A program made the translations under genes and the position numbers. The notes below the pieces were generated by a model. It saw only the letters and a program-made list of their open reading frames with translations. It was not told the DNA's origin and ran no database searches. Positions 34,187-42,723 of a DNA stretch of 64,000 bases are shown here, in pieces. Position 1 is the first letter of the stretch; every line of letters begins with the position of its first letter. This stretch comes from an uncultured Bacilli bacterium (GTDB lineage: Bacteria; Bacillota_I; Bacilli_A; RF39; UBA660), in contig CAKPCH010000001.1 of NCBI GenBank assembly GCA_934141535.1, positions 182,861 through 246,860 of the forward strand, written 5' to 3'.

Positions 34187-35321
34187 TTTTCATCACCTCA
34201 TTTATGATTTTTACAATTCTACTAGATGCTTTACCATCCTCAAATAATGATACTTTTTCTTTAAACTTTTCTATTTTTAATTCATAAGTTTTTATATTAA
34301 TATTTAATATATTATTTACCAGTTCATTTAAATCTTTTGTAATTAAAAATGGTAGTTCACTATATTCAAAATATAAATTTCTTTCTTTTTTTATATATTC
34401 TTCATAATCAGGAACGTATAAAATACAAGGAACATTTGCTACCAAAGTATCAAAGCAACATCCTGAATAATCTGTAATTAACATATCAGAAGAAATTAAC
34501 AAATCTTGAAAGTTTGGATATTCTGTAACATTTATAACATTTTTATTATTAAATTTTATATTTTTAGATTCAGGGTGCAACCTAACTAAAAATATATAAT
34601 CATTCATAAGTTTTTCATTAGATTCTAATTTACTAAAGTCAATGTTTCCACTAAAATTATCTATATTACTTCTAAAAGTTGGAGCATACAATATAACTTT
34701 TTTATTATTTTTTATTTTATATTTTTTATATATTTTTTCTTTTATTTTATTTTTTTCATTTTTATTAAAATATATATCAAATTTTGGTGTACCCGTCATG
34801 GTAACTTTGCCATCATACCAAAATGATTTTTTATATGTGTTTTCACTAAATCCTGAACCACAAGTAATTATATCAATCATTTTAGAATCATGTTTTGCTT
34901 TTTTTATATAAGCCTCACCTAAACTTTTTTCAACATCTTTCTCTATTTTTTTTAATCTTAAACTGCTATGCCAAGTTTGGATATAATATTGTTCTTTTCT
35001 TTTTTTTACAAATAATGGGAATCTTGAATCATTAATCCAAACTTTTGATGTAGACATAATATAAAACCATTTTAAAGAATATATTTTAACTGGTTTAACA
35101 TTTTTAGGTAGGTTATTATAATTATTATTTATAGACCAATAAATATCATATTGTTCTATTTTTTTAATTAGTTCTTCACATATGTATTTAGGATTTTCTC
35201 CATAATCATGTCCATCAAATGAAGAAAATATTATTCTATTATTCTTAATTTTAAAAATCCTAAATACATAAAATGGTAAAACTAATATTTTAAATATAAT
35301 ATTTTTTATGATTTCTTTCAT
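34173..35321 (-). CDS. CDP-glycerol glycerophosphotransferase (TagB/TagF-like)
   Basis: The 382-residue protein is a membrane-associated transferase that adds glycerol phosphate from CDP-glycerol. Family features are SSFDGHDYGENPKYICEEL (about 33-51), YYIQTWHSSLRLKKIEKD (about 112-129), YAPTFRSN (about 213), and SDMLITDYSGCCFDTLV (about 283) with the His and Asp residues of the active site. One transferase without a dedicated polymerase suggests single glycerol-phosphate substitution or a short chain. It sits directly after tagD's start region in the operon. Confidence 0.88.
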   Translation of the reverse strand: MKEIIKNIIFKILVLPFYVFRIFKIKNNRIIFSSFDGHDYGENPKYICEELIKKIEQYDIYWSINNNYNNLPKNVKPVKIYSLKWFYIMSTSKVWINDSRFPLFVKKRKEQYYIQTWHSSLRLKKIEKDVEKSLGEAYIKKAKHDSKMIDIITCGSGFSENTYKKSFWYDGKVTMTGTPKFDIYFNKNEKNKIKEKIYKKYKIKNNKKVILYAPTFRSNIDNFSGNIDFSKLESNEKLMNDYIFLVRLHPESKNIKFNNKNVINVTEYPNFQDLLISSDMLITDYSGCCFDTLVANVPCILYVPDYEEYIKKERNLYFEYSELPFLITKDLNELVNNILNINIKTYELKIEKFKEKVSLFEDGKASSRIVKIINEVMKNEKI

Positions 35322-37234
35322 TTTAACATATCCTTTACCATAACTATTTCAATGTTACCATTTTTCTCTAATTCTTTTAAATATTTACAAAGTTCAACAA
35401 AAGTATTATAATCCCATGAATATGTATCTGTATAAAAATCTTCTTTAGGTTTTAAAATACTGTGATACATAAATATATATGATTTATTGTTTTTAATAGC
35501 CTTTTCTATAAAATATTTAATATTCTTTAACGTATCATACTTAGTTACAATTGCACTGTGTAATACAAAATTATCTTCTTTTCTAACTTCTGATTGTTTA
35601 TATACAAAGTAATATATCCATGAATTTTTTAATACTCTATTAAATCTTCTTAAAACTTTTTTTATGAATGCTAAATTATCAAATCTATCTCCTACTCTTA
35701 AATATAATACTTTGTTCTTTTTAAACATTTCTTGATACTCAGATATGTTATTTAGATTGAATCTACATTGTGGAGAAGCTATTCCTATCTTTTCTTTTAT
35801 TTCAAGTACTTCTCTTAATTCTATAATTCCTTCTTCAAAATTTTTAATATCATTATTGTGTTTTTTACCATGACCACTAATCTCTACTAATTCTTCTTTA
35901 GATAGTTTTATAAGTTGACTTTTTGACATAGGGGTGTTATCAGAAGGCCAATCTTCTTTCTTTATTGTTTTACTAATATATCCAGATGTAACATTTAATG
36001 TAAATGGAATATTATATTTTTTAAGTATTTCATAGAACATTCTATATGTATCTTTTCTTCCATCGTCAAATGATAAAGAAATTTTTATTTTATTTTTTGC
36101 TTCTTTTATTGGTTTAAAATTTTCTTCTGAATAATTAATTATTACAATTAAAGATAAAAATAACCAATAATTATATAAACCAGCACCCAATATAAAACTA
36201 TATAATATTATTGCTAAATATATAAGGCAATTATTTTTATTAACGATTTTTTTTAATATTGAGTTTAAATAAACAACTTCTATTATAGCTATAAACCCAT
36301 ACATTTTTAGATGGGATAAAAATAAATTATGTGGTGGTGTAACCCTAAAAGGTAAACCAAGTTCTTTAGCAATCATATAACTTTTTAAGTTAAATAAATT
36401 ATCATCCATTCCAAATAAAATTGTTTTAGGCCATTTAAACATTATTATAAATAAATATAATATAGTTGTAAACCTAAAAAAGTTGGAGTAATCCAAAAGT
36501 GAAAAAAGTCTATTAACACTATCTTCACTTGAAACTATTAATCCATTTTTATAAAAATAAATATATGAAAATGCTAATCCTAAAAATGCTACTAACGAAA
36601 TTAAATTTAAGAAAGCATAATTAAATAAAAATGGTTTTATTTTGTTTATTATTTTTTTTGTAAAAGGTATCAATGATATCAAGAACAAAGCTATTGCAAT
36701 AAAATATGATCTTGAAAAAGTAAATAATCCCCAAAATAAAGTTAGAATACCAACTTTTTTATTTTTTTTCAAAAGTAGTAGGCCTAAACAAAATAATGCA
36801 AGACCAGATTGATTAATTTCTTGGATTGCTGTAAATGCAAATCTACCATCTGTTCCCCAATAAATTATTGTATAAAATATAGAAAATACCAAACAGATAT
36901 ATAAAACTATGCTTTTGGGCAATTCCTTTATTGTCTTATTATCTTCAATAAATATCTTTGCTATTGGTAAACAAATAAATGTCATAAAATTATATTTTCT
37001 TGTAATTAAAGTCATTATAATAAGTAGAATTATAAATAAATAATCTTGCTTTTGTATTTTTTTTATATTATAAAAATATGCTATGACTATTATCAATAAA
37101 AATATTGCTTTTGAAAGTCTATATGAACTATCTAGTAAGCCTAATGGAATAATATATGTACAAATTAATGCACAATACATAATGTATTTATTAATATTGA
37201 TATCTTTAATTTTGTCTTTAATTTCTTTTAACAT
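35318..37234 (-). CDS. Fusion of an O-antigen/capsule polymerase-like membrane domain and a polysaccharide deacetylase
   Basis: The 638-residue protein starts at ATG 37234 (MLKEIKDK), with GGAGAGG upstream. Residues about 15-375 have about ten membrane spans and look like a Wzy-type polymerase, with a large loop containing VTPPHNLFLSHLKMYG (the PHN motif). Residues about 390-638 are a NodB-type carbohydrate deacetylase: ISLSFDDGRKDTY with the catalytic Asp-Asp, and EISGHGKKHNN with the metal His pair, ending with YIFMYHSILKPKEDF. No frameshift or stop separates the parts. I infer polymerisation plus deacetylation on the same polymer; the side of the membrane for the deacetylase is uncertain. 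Confidence 0.8.
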   Translation of the reverse strand: MLKEIKDKIKDININKYIMYCALICTYIIPLGLLDSSYRLSKAIFLLIIVIAYFYNIKKIQKQDYLFIILLIIMTLITRKYNFMTFICLPIAKIFIEDNKTIKELPKSIVLYICLVFSIFYTIIYWGTDGRFAFTAIQEINQSGLALFCLGLLLLKKNKKVGILTLFWGLFTFSRSYFIAIALFLISLIPFTKKIINKIKPFLFNYAFLNLISLVAFLGLAFSYIYFYKNGLIVSSEDSVNRLFSLLDYSNFFRFTTILYLFIIMFKWPKTILFGMDDNLFNLKSYMIAKELGLPFRVTPPHNLFLSHLKMYGFIAIIEVVYLNSILKKIVNKNNCLIYLAIILYSFILGAGLYNYWLFLSLIVIINYSEENFKPIKEAKNKIKISLSFDDGRKDTYRMFYEILKKYNIPFTLNVTSGYISKTIKKEDWPSDNTPMSKSQLIKLSKEELVEISGHGKKHNNDIKNFEEGIIELREVLEIKEKIGIASPQCRFNLNNISEYQEMFKKNKVLYLRVGDRFDNLAFIKKVLRRFNRVLKNSWIYYFVYKQSEVRKEDNFVLHSAIVTKYDTLKNIKYFIEKAIKNNKSYIFMYHSILKPKEDFYTDTYSWDYNTFVELCKYLKELEKNGNIEIVMVKDMLK

Positions 37235-37257
37235 TATACACCTCTCCATATTGCTAA

Positions 37258-38226
37258 TTACTTCTTTTTCGTATAATAATTACACATAAATTTAAATAAA
37301 TTTTTATTTAATAAAAAAATTAAAATAACTAATTTTTCTTTTTTAGATATATATTTATTAGAAATAATCTTTCTAATGTTTTTTCTAAAATATTTTTTAA
37401 TATCTTTATAAAAAATTGTATTTGATAAGTTATTAGTTGCAAGTTGACGAAGGATTGTTAATCTTACTTTAACTTTTCTTCTGAAAATTATATCTGATAA
37501 TTCAGAATACTTATTTAAGTATTTTTCCATTTCATCAGTTAAATAAATTATATCTAATTTCTTTTGTGTAAATTTTTGTGTAGTTATTGATGAATCTCTA
37601 ATAACATAATAATATACTGGTCTTGAACTACAAATAACTTTTTCTACATTATCAAATATTTTGTACATCGTACCATTATCTTCATATAGTTTTCCTTTTG
37701 GAAATTCAATGTTATCAAACAATTCTCTTTTATATAATTTTGCACATGCTGAAACAGTAAAACTATCTTCAAGTAATAGATGTTTTATAGCTTCTAATTT
37801 TTTATATGATACTTCTTTAATTAATGAAGCAGATTCTTTTTTATTATTCTTTGTAACTATTGTTTGTTGTGCAATAGAAATATCATAATCATCTTTTTTT
37901 ATAAGTGAATATAAATATTTAACATATTCTTTATCTATATAATCGTCTGAATCAACGAATGTTAAATATTTTCCTGTTGAGTTTTTTATTCCATAATTTC
38001 TGGCATCTGATAAGCCACCATTTTTTTTATGAAATACTTTTACTCTATCATCTGATTTAGACCATTTGTCACATATTTTTCCAGAATTATCAGTTGCTCC
38101 ATCATCAACCAATATTATTTCTATATTTTTATAGGTTTGTTTTACTATAGAATCAACACATTTATCTAAATAATTTTCTACATTATAAACTGGCACTATA
38201 ATACTTATTAAATCTTGGTTTTTCAT
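37258..38226 (-). CDS. Family 2 glycosyltransferase
   Basis: The 322-residue protein has a GT-A domain over residues 1-220: start IVPVYNVENYLDKCVDSIVKQ, nucleotide-binding ILVDDGATDNSGKICD, DXD-type FVDSDDYIDKEYV (about 92-104). It lies in the first glycan operon, overlapping its neighbour by four bases. The sugar donor cannot be told. It is most like side-chain or backbone transferases of capsule loci. Confidence 0.9.
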   Translation of the reverse strand: MKNQDLISIIVPVYNVENYLDKCVDSIVKQTYKNIEIILVDDGATDNSGKICDKWSKSDDRVKVFHKKNGGLSDARNYGIKNSTGKYLTFVDSDDYIDKEYVKYLYSLIKKDDYDISIAQQTIVTKNNKKESASLIKEVSYKKLEAIKHLLLEDSFTVSACAKLYKRELFDNIEFPKGKLYEDNGTMYKIFDNVEKVICSSRPVYYYVIRDSSITTQKFTQKKLDIIYLTDEMEKYLNKYSELSDIIFRRKVKVRLTILRQLATNNLSNTIFYKDIKKYFRKNIRKIISNKYISKKEKLVILIFLLNKNLFKFMCNYYTKKK

Positions 38227-39065
38227 CTTTTTCCTACTTTCATTCCTATGTATCTTGCAGCCATATCTGGAATAAATCTAAATATAACTTTTATATTTTT
38301 TTCTTGAAGTGCACGTTTTAATACATATTTAGCCATTCCACCACCAGCTTGTGTAGTTTTAAATTCATCTAAAAAACTATTTTGCTTAAAAAATACTCCA
38401 GTTAATTTATATCTATTGTATAATTCTTTTAATGTAAAGTTATGTGAATGATATACAACTGATTTAGATTCATATTTTATTCTATATCCATTCATTATTA
38501 ATTTGTATGCAAAATACATATCTTCATTAGTTGGTAAATTTTTACCATCATATCCATTTAATTCTTTAAATACACTTGTCTTAATAGCAGATGATGCATC
38601 TGAAAAGAAAAATGTATTAAGGCCTAATTTTTCTATATCTTTTTTACTTACTATTCTAGATTTATCTTTATAATTTTTTTCTCTTGTATATTTTTCTATA
38701 TTATTATACTTTGTTATTTGTCTTGAAAATGCTGCTTCACAGTCACCATCTATTATACTTTTTGTTAAATTATAAAGCCATAACTCATCTTTAATTTCAA
38801 TATCTTGAGTTATAAAGCAAACTATATCTGCTTTACTTTTTAAAGCAACCTCTTCACGTGAAAGACTATGAGAAAATTCTTCTTTTTTTATTTCTTTATA
38901 ATTACATTTATTCTTTTTTAATAATTCTAATGTATTATCTAAAGATTCTGTTAATATATAAGAAATACGTTTGATATCTACTTTTTTTTGATTAAGTAAA
39001 TTTTTATTTAAATTTTCTATATAGTTTTCTGCATTATACAGTGGACAAATTATTTCTATTGTCAT
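38223..39065 (-). CDS. Family 2 glycosyltransferase, rhamnosyltransferase-like
   Basis: The 280-residue protein has a GT-A core: IICPLYNAENYIENL at the N terminus, IVCFITQDIEIKDELWLYNL (about 80-99, the D-x-D-type region), and NLPTNEDMYFAYKLIMNGY around 175. The wording of these motifs is close to that of rhamnosyltransferases that use dTDP-rhamnose, whose synthesis genes lie in the window, but this is only suggestive. It begins 10 bases after the DUF3048 gene. Confidence 0.85.
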   Translation of the reverse strand: MTIEIICPLYNAENYIENLNKNLLNQKKVDIKRISYILTESLDNTLELLKKNKCNYKEIKKEEFSHSLSREEVALKSKADIVCFITQDIEIKDELWLYNLTKSIIDGDCEAAFSRQITKYNNIEKYTREKNYKDKSRIVSKKDIEKLGLNTFFFSDASSAIKTSVFKELNGYDGKNLPTNEDMYFAYKLIMNGYRIKYESKSVVYHSHNFTLKELYNRYKLTGVFFKQNSFLDEFKTTQAGGGMAKYVLKRALQEKNIKVIFRFIPDMAARYIGMKVGKR

Positions 39066-39075
39066 TTTATCACTT

Positions 39076-40098
39076 CTATTCTATTACACTATTTAAACTA
39101 GTATTTTGAAACATTATAAATGTATTACCATCATTTATTTTTATTTCTTCATCATTATATAAATATTTTGTTTGTTCTTCTCTACTATTTTTTTGCCATG
39201 TTATAGGTATTGCATAGCCATTTGTAATATAATAACCACTACCAGATCCTATATTATCTATATTAAGATAATTAGACCCTGCAGCATCTGTGTGCCCAGT
39301 TAATTGTCCACAATTAACATTAACTATTATTATATTTTTAGTATCAAAATTATTGCCATTGAAATAATCTTTATGTAAAGAATCATTTACATATCTATCA
39401 TATCTATTAGTATCATTATTATATACATATTTTACTTCATATGAATATGAATAAGGTACAATAACTGTATTAGCACTCATAGCACCTTCATATTTACTTA
39501 AATCTACATTTTTTGCACTATATTTTAAAGGTGGTAATACTTCTGTTGTTGTTCTATATTGTTTTTTATTTGTAGTATAATCTATTACTTCTCCTAAATT
39601 GGTATAAGCTGTATGTTCAGTTGCTAAACCTATTGGATTTTCTCTATAAAATGGTGATTCTATATTACCATCTACATGGTCTATATTTAATTTAGGTAAA
39701 TCTTCATTTGCTTTAAAATTACCTCCAAAATGTATAAGAATTGCATCATTTTCTAAAGCATAATCTAAATAATTTTGTCTAGCACTTCTAATAGTTCCTA
39801 TCTTTGCATCACTAACATCTTTAAAAAGTGCTAAAGATCTTGATATTCCACCCTCTATTGGAAATTCATAAACTATATAAGCCTTATCAAGTCCAGCTTG
39901 TACTTCAACTGCATATGGAAAATTATTTATTACTACAGCATAAGGTCTTGTATTTGATTCTAAATTAACAATATTTACTTTTTCTTCTTGTTGGTCTTGC
40001 TTTATATTTTTCCCATCTTCTTTTTTTGTTGTCTTATTACATCCAACTGTTAAAAAAAGAAGAGAGATAATAGAAATAATAAAAATTTTTCTTTTCAT
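39076..40098 (-). CDS. DUF3048-domain lipoprotein (YerB-like)
   Basis: I start at ATG 40098 (MKRKIFII), with GAGGGTG upstream; an in-frame GTG at 40110 lies inside that site. The 340-residue protein has a lipoprotein signal with lipobox LTVGC (Cys near residue 20), followed by a Lys/Glu-rich linker. The DUF3048 domain covers about 45-340, with RPYAVVINNFPYAVEVQAGLDKAYIVYEFPIEGG and TIRSARQNYLDYALE. The family role is unknown. It lies second in the first glycan operon, overlapping nothing but tightly spaced, so a function in envelope glycan assembly is an inference. Confidence 0.88.
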   Translation of the reverse strand: MKRKIFIISIISLLFLTVGCNKTTKKEDGKNIKQDQQEEKVNIVNLESNTRPYAVVINNFPYAVEVQAGLDKAYIVYEFPIEGGISRSLALFKDVSDAKIGTIRSARQNYLDYALENDAILIHFGGNFKANEDLPKLNIDHVDGNIESPFYRENPIGLATEHTAYTNLGEVIDYTTNKKQYRTTTEVLPPLKYSAKNVDLSKYEGAMSANTVIVPYSYSYEVKYVYNNDTNRYDRYVNDSLHKDYFNGNNFDTKNIIIVNVNCGQLTGHTDAAGSNYLNIDNIGSGSGYYITNGYAIPITWQKNSREEQTKYLYNDEEIKINDGNTFIMFQNTSLNSVIE

Positions 40099-40099
40099 A

Positions 40100-40780
40100 T
40101 TATTTAGCACCCTCTCTTTTTAATACTTTTACAAATGTCATAAAAAATATTTTTATATCTAACTTAAATCCTTGATGATCAACATAGTATAATTCTAGTT
40201 TCATTCTTTGTTTATTTGAAGTACAACTTCTACCGTTAACTGCCCACCATCCTGTAAGACCAGGTTTAACGCTTAATAATTTATCTTTATCCTTTTTATA
40301 TTCTCTTACTTCTTCTTCTATTAATGGTCTTGGGCCTATTAAACTCATCGTACCATTTAATATATTTAGAATTTGTGGTAATTCATCTAATGATGTAACT
40401 CTTAATATTTTACCCATCTTTGTAACACGTGGATCATGTTCAAACTTATGATTTTCCCTCCACTCTTTTTTATATTCAGGATCTTTTAATAGTTCTTCTA
40501 ATATTTCAGCACTGTTAGGTACCATAGTTCTAAATTTATATAAATTAAATTCTACTCCTTTTTTACCTATTCTTTTATGCTTATAGAATATTGAACTAAA
40601 GTCTCCAGAGAATACATATGTTATTTTTACTATTATAGCTAATATAATTAACGGTATTAATCCTATTATAGATATTAATATATCAAAAGCTCTCTTAAAG
40701 AAAAAATATATATTCATTTTTATAGAATACAACTTCGTTGCTTCTTTTACATTTGTAACTGAAATTTGATCATTATTCAT
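40100..40780 (-). CDS. Undecaprenyl-phosphate sugar-1-phosphate transferase, first glycan locus
   Basis: The 226-residue protein is a polyisoprenyl-phosphate hexose-1-phosphate transferase of the short type (bacterial sugar transferase). One membrane segment at about 30-55 is followed by the cytosolic catalytic domain: YKHKRIGKKGVEFNLYKFRTM, VTSLDELPQILNILNGTMSLIGPRPL and KPGLTGWWAVNGRS. It loads the first sugar onto the lipid carrier and starts the operon that runs to glf. I use ATG 40780; a TTG one codon upstream (40783) is also possible. A perfect promoter precedes it. Confidence 0.93.
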   Translation of the reverse strand: MNNDQISVTNVKEATKLYSIKMNIYFFFKRAFDILISIIGLIPLIILAIIVKITYVFSGDFSSIFYKHKRIGKKGVEFNLYKFRTMVPNSAEILEELLKDPEYKKEWRENHKFEHDPRVTKMGKILRVTSLDELPQILNILNGTMSLIGPRPLIEEEVREYKKDKDKLLSVKPGLTGWWAVNGRSCTSNKQRMKLELYYVDHQGFKLDIKIFFMTFVKVLKREGAK

Positions 40781-40823
40781 CAAAATTACAACTCCCTACT
40801 AATTTTTTAAATCTCATATATCA

Positions 40824-40852
40824 ATTATACATTTGTTATATATTTTTGTCAA
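40824..40852 (-). promoter_or_regulatory. Consensus promoter of the first glycan operon
   Basis: TTGACA (40847-40852) and TATAAT (40824-40829) match the sigma-A consensus exactly with a 17-base spacer. This suggests strong transcription of the operon from 40780 down to glf. Confidence 0.9.
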
Positions 40853-40865
40853 TTATTGTTGACAA
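40846..40865. promoter_or_regulatory. Inverted repeat over the -35 box of the first glycan operon
   Basis: TTGTCAA (40846-40852) and TTGACAA (40859-40865) are reverse complements with a six-base spacer. One arm contains the -35 box, so a bound regulator would block or alter initiation. No candidate regulator gene is adjacent. Confidence 0.45.
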
Positions 40866-40942
40866 TTTTTAAAATTTTAGTATATAAAATTTGTCATTTT
40901 AAAAAAGCAACAATTCTTTTAAATTTAAACTTAAATATCTAA

Positions 40943-40968
40943 CAAAAAAACAACTAAATTTTAGTTGC
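40943..40968 (-). terminator. Terminator after ackA
   Basis: The palindrome CAACTAAATTTTAGTTG (40951-40967) is followed by seven T on the minus strand. It closes the lysS-phosphatase-ackA unit. Confidence 0.85.
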
Positions 40969-40978
40969 TCTTATTTTT

Positions 40979-42178
40979 TTAGTTATTTACTACTATATTA
41001 AATGTATCTTTTACTATCATTATTTCTTCATCTGTTGGTAATACCATTATGTTAATTTTTGAATATGGATCTGTAATTATTCCTTCATGTATTTCTTTAA
41101 ATCCTGCTATTTTATCATTCATTTCTTCATTTAAAGTAACACCTAATGGAGCTAATCTATCTATAATCATCTTTCTCATTAATGAACCATTTTCTAATAC
41201 ACCTGCTGTAAATACTATAGAATCTACTTTTCCTTCTAACTCTAAGTAATAGTCTGCTATATATTTAGCAACTCTATTAGCATACATGTTAAGTGCTAAA
41301 ATGGCATTTTCATTATCTTCGCTTGCTAATTTTTCTACATCTCTACAATCAGCTGCACCACATACACCAAAGAATCCACTTTTTTTATTTAAATCATTTG
41401 TTACTTGATCCATGTCTATTGATGCTTCTTGCATTACAAATCCTAATATTGAAGGATCTATAGAACCACATCTTGTTCCCATCATAAGTCCATCAAGTGG
41501 AGTTAATCCCATTGTTGTATCAAAGCATTTACCATTCTTTATACAAGCTATACTAGCACCACTACCAACATGACATATTATTAGGTTAACATCTTCTTTA
41601 TCTAATCTTTTCTTCATTTCACCAGTTATATATTTATGACTTGTTCCATGGAATCCATATTTACGTACTCCGTATTTTGTATACCATTCATATGGTACTG
41701 GGTATATATAATTTTCTTTTGGCATTGTTTGATGGAATGCTGTATCAAATACTGCTACATGAGGTACAGATGGAAAAGCTTCTTTCATTGATTTTATTCC
41801 TGCTAAATTACCTGGATGATGAAGAGGTGCGAATTTTGTATTAGCTTCTATATCTTTTATAACTTCATCTGTAATTAATACTGAATCACTATATTTTTCT
41901 GCACCGTGTACTACTCTATGTCCTACACCTTTTATTTCATCTAAAGATTCAACTACATGATGTTTTAATAATTCTTCTATTAAAACGTGTGCTGCTTCTG
42001 TATGATCTTTTAAATATGCTTCACTTTTTATTTTTTCTCCATTTATTTTAACATTCCAAAAGCAATCTTCTTGTCCTATTTTTTCTATATATCCACTAAT
42101 TAAAACTTTTTCTTCAGGCATTTCATAAGCTTGAAATTTAAGTGATGAACTACCTGCATTTACACATAATATTTTCAT
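40979..42178 (-). CDS. ackA: Acetate kinase
   Basis: The 399-residue enzyme interconverts acetyl phosphate and acetate with ATP formation, the final energy step of mixed fermentation. The start MKILCVNAGSSSLKFQAYEM is the family signature, with VGHRVVHGAEKYS (about 86), VPHVAVFDTAFHQTMP (about 139), YGFHGTSHKYI (about 174) and GSGASIACIKNGKCFDTTMGLTPLDG following. No phosphotransacetylase gene is nearby. It is the last gene of the lysS-histidine phosphatase-ackA unit. Confidence 0.97.
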   Translation of the reverse strand: MKILCVNAGSSSLKFQAYEMPEEKVLISGYIEKIGQEDCFWNVKINGEKIKSEAYLKDHTEAAHVLIEELLKHHVVESLDEIKGVGHRVVHGAEKYSDSVLITDEVIKDIEANTKFAPLHHPGNLAGIKSMKEAFPSVPHVAVFDTAFHQTMPKENYIYPVPYEWYTKYGVRKYGFHGTSHKYITGEMKKRLDKEDVNLIICHVGSGASIACIKNGKCFDTTMGLTPLDGLMMGTRCGSIDPSILGFVMQEASIDMDQVTNDLNKKSGFFGVCGAADCRDVEKLASEDNENAILALNMYANRVAKYIADYYLELEGKVDSIVFTAGVLENGSLMRKMIIDRLAPLGVTLNEEMNDKIAGFKEIHEGIITDPYSKINIMVLPTDEEIMIVKDTFNIVVNN

Positions 42179-42189
42179 AATTTCTCCTT

Positions 42190-42723
42190 CTATAATTTAT
42201 ATTCTATTATTCTTAAATTAGGTATGTTTATTTTAGATAAATCGCCATCTTCTGGCATAGTACCTAGCATATAATGAATTACTCGACTTACTGCACTATG
42301 AGTAACAATTAAAACATTTTTATCTTTATATTTTATTTTTGCTTCTTCTATAAATTCAGATACTCTATACATAAAATCTTGTAATGATTCTATATTTTGT
42401 ATTTTTGTATTTAACACTAAATCCCAACAATCTATAGTATCTACTTCATCTATATTTAAGCCCTCATTAAGTCCCCAGTCTCTTTCTTCTAATCTATCAT
42501 CAACAATTACTTGAAACCTATCTTCTGTAATAATACGTGCTGTATGATAAGCACGAGCTAAAGGGCTTGATACAACTACATCTATATTTAATGTTCTTAC
42601 TATTGGAATTAATTCTTCTGCTCTTTTTATACCAGTTTCTGAAAGAGGAACATTAGTTAATCCTTGAACTTTTCCTTCTTCATTCCAAATAGTTTCACCA
42701 TGCCTAACAACGTATAAATTCAT
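42190..42723 (-). CDS. Histidine phosphatase (phosphoglycerate mutase-like)
   Basis: The 177-residue protein is a branch 1 histidine phosphatase. The phospho-accepting His is in YVVRHGETIWN (RHG, residues about 7-9), and the second catalytic set is in EERDWGLNEG and LIVTHSAVSRVI. The family includes broad-specificity phosphatases and cofactor-dependent mutases; substrate cannot be told. It lies one base from lysS and eleven from ackA, so the three are cotranscribed. Confidence 0.9.
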   Translation of the reverse strand: MNLYVVRHGETIWNEEGKVQGLTNVPLSETGIKRAEELIPIVRTLNIDVVVSSPLARAYHTARIITEDRFQVIVDDRLEERDWGLNEGLNIDEVDTIDCWDLVLNTKIQNIESLQDFMYRVSEFIEEAKIKYKDKNVLIVTHSAVSRVIHYMLGTMPEDGDLSKINIPNLRIIEYKL

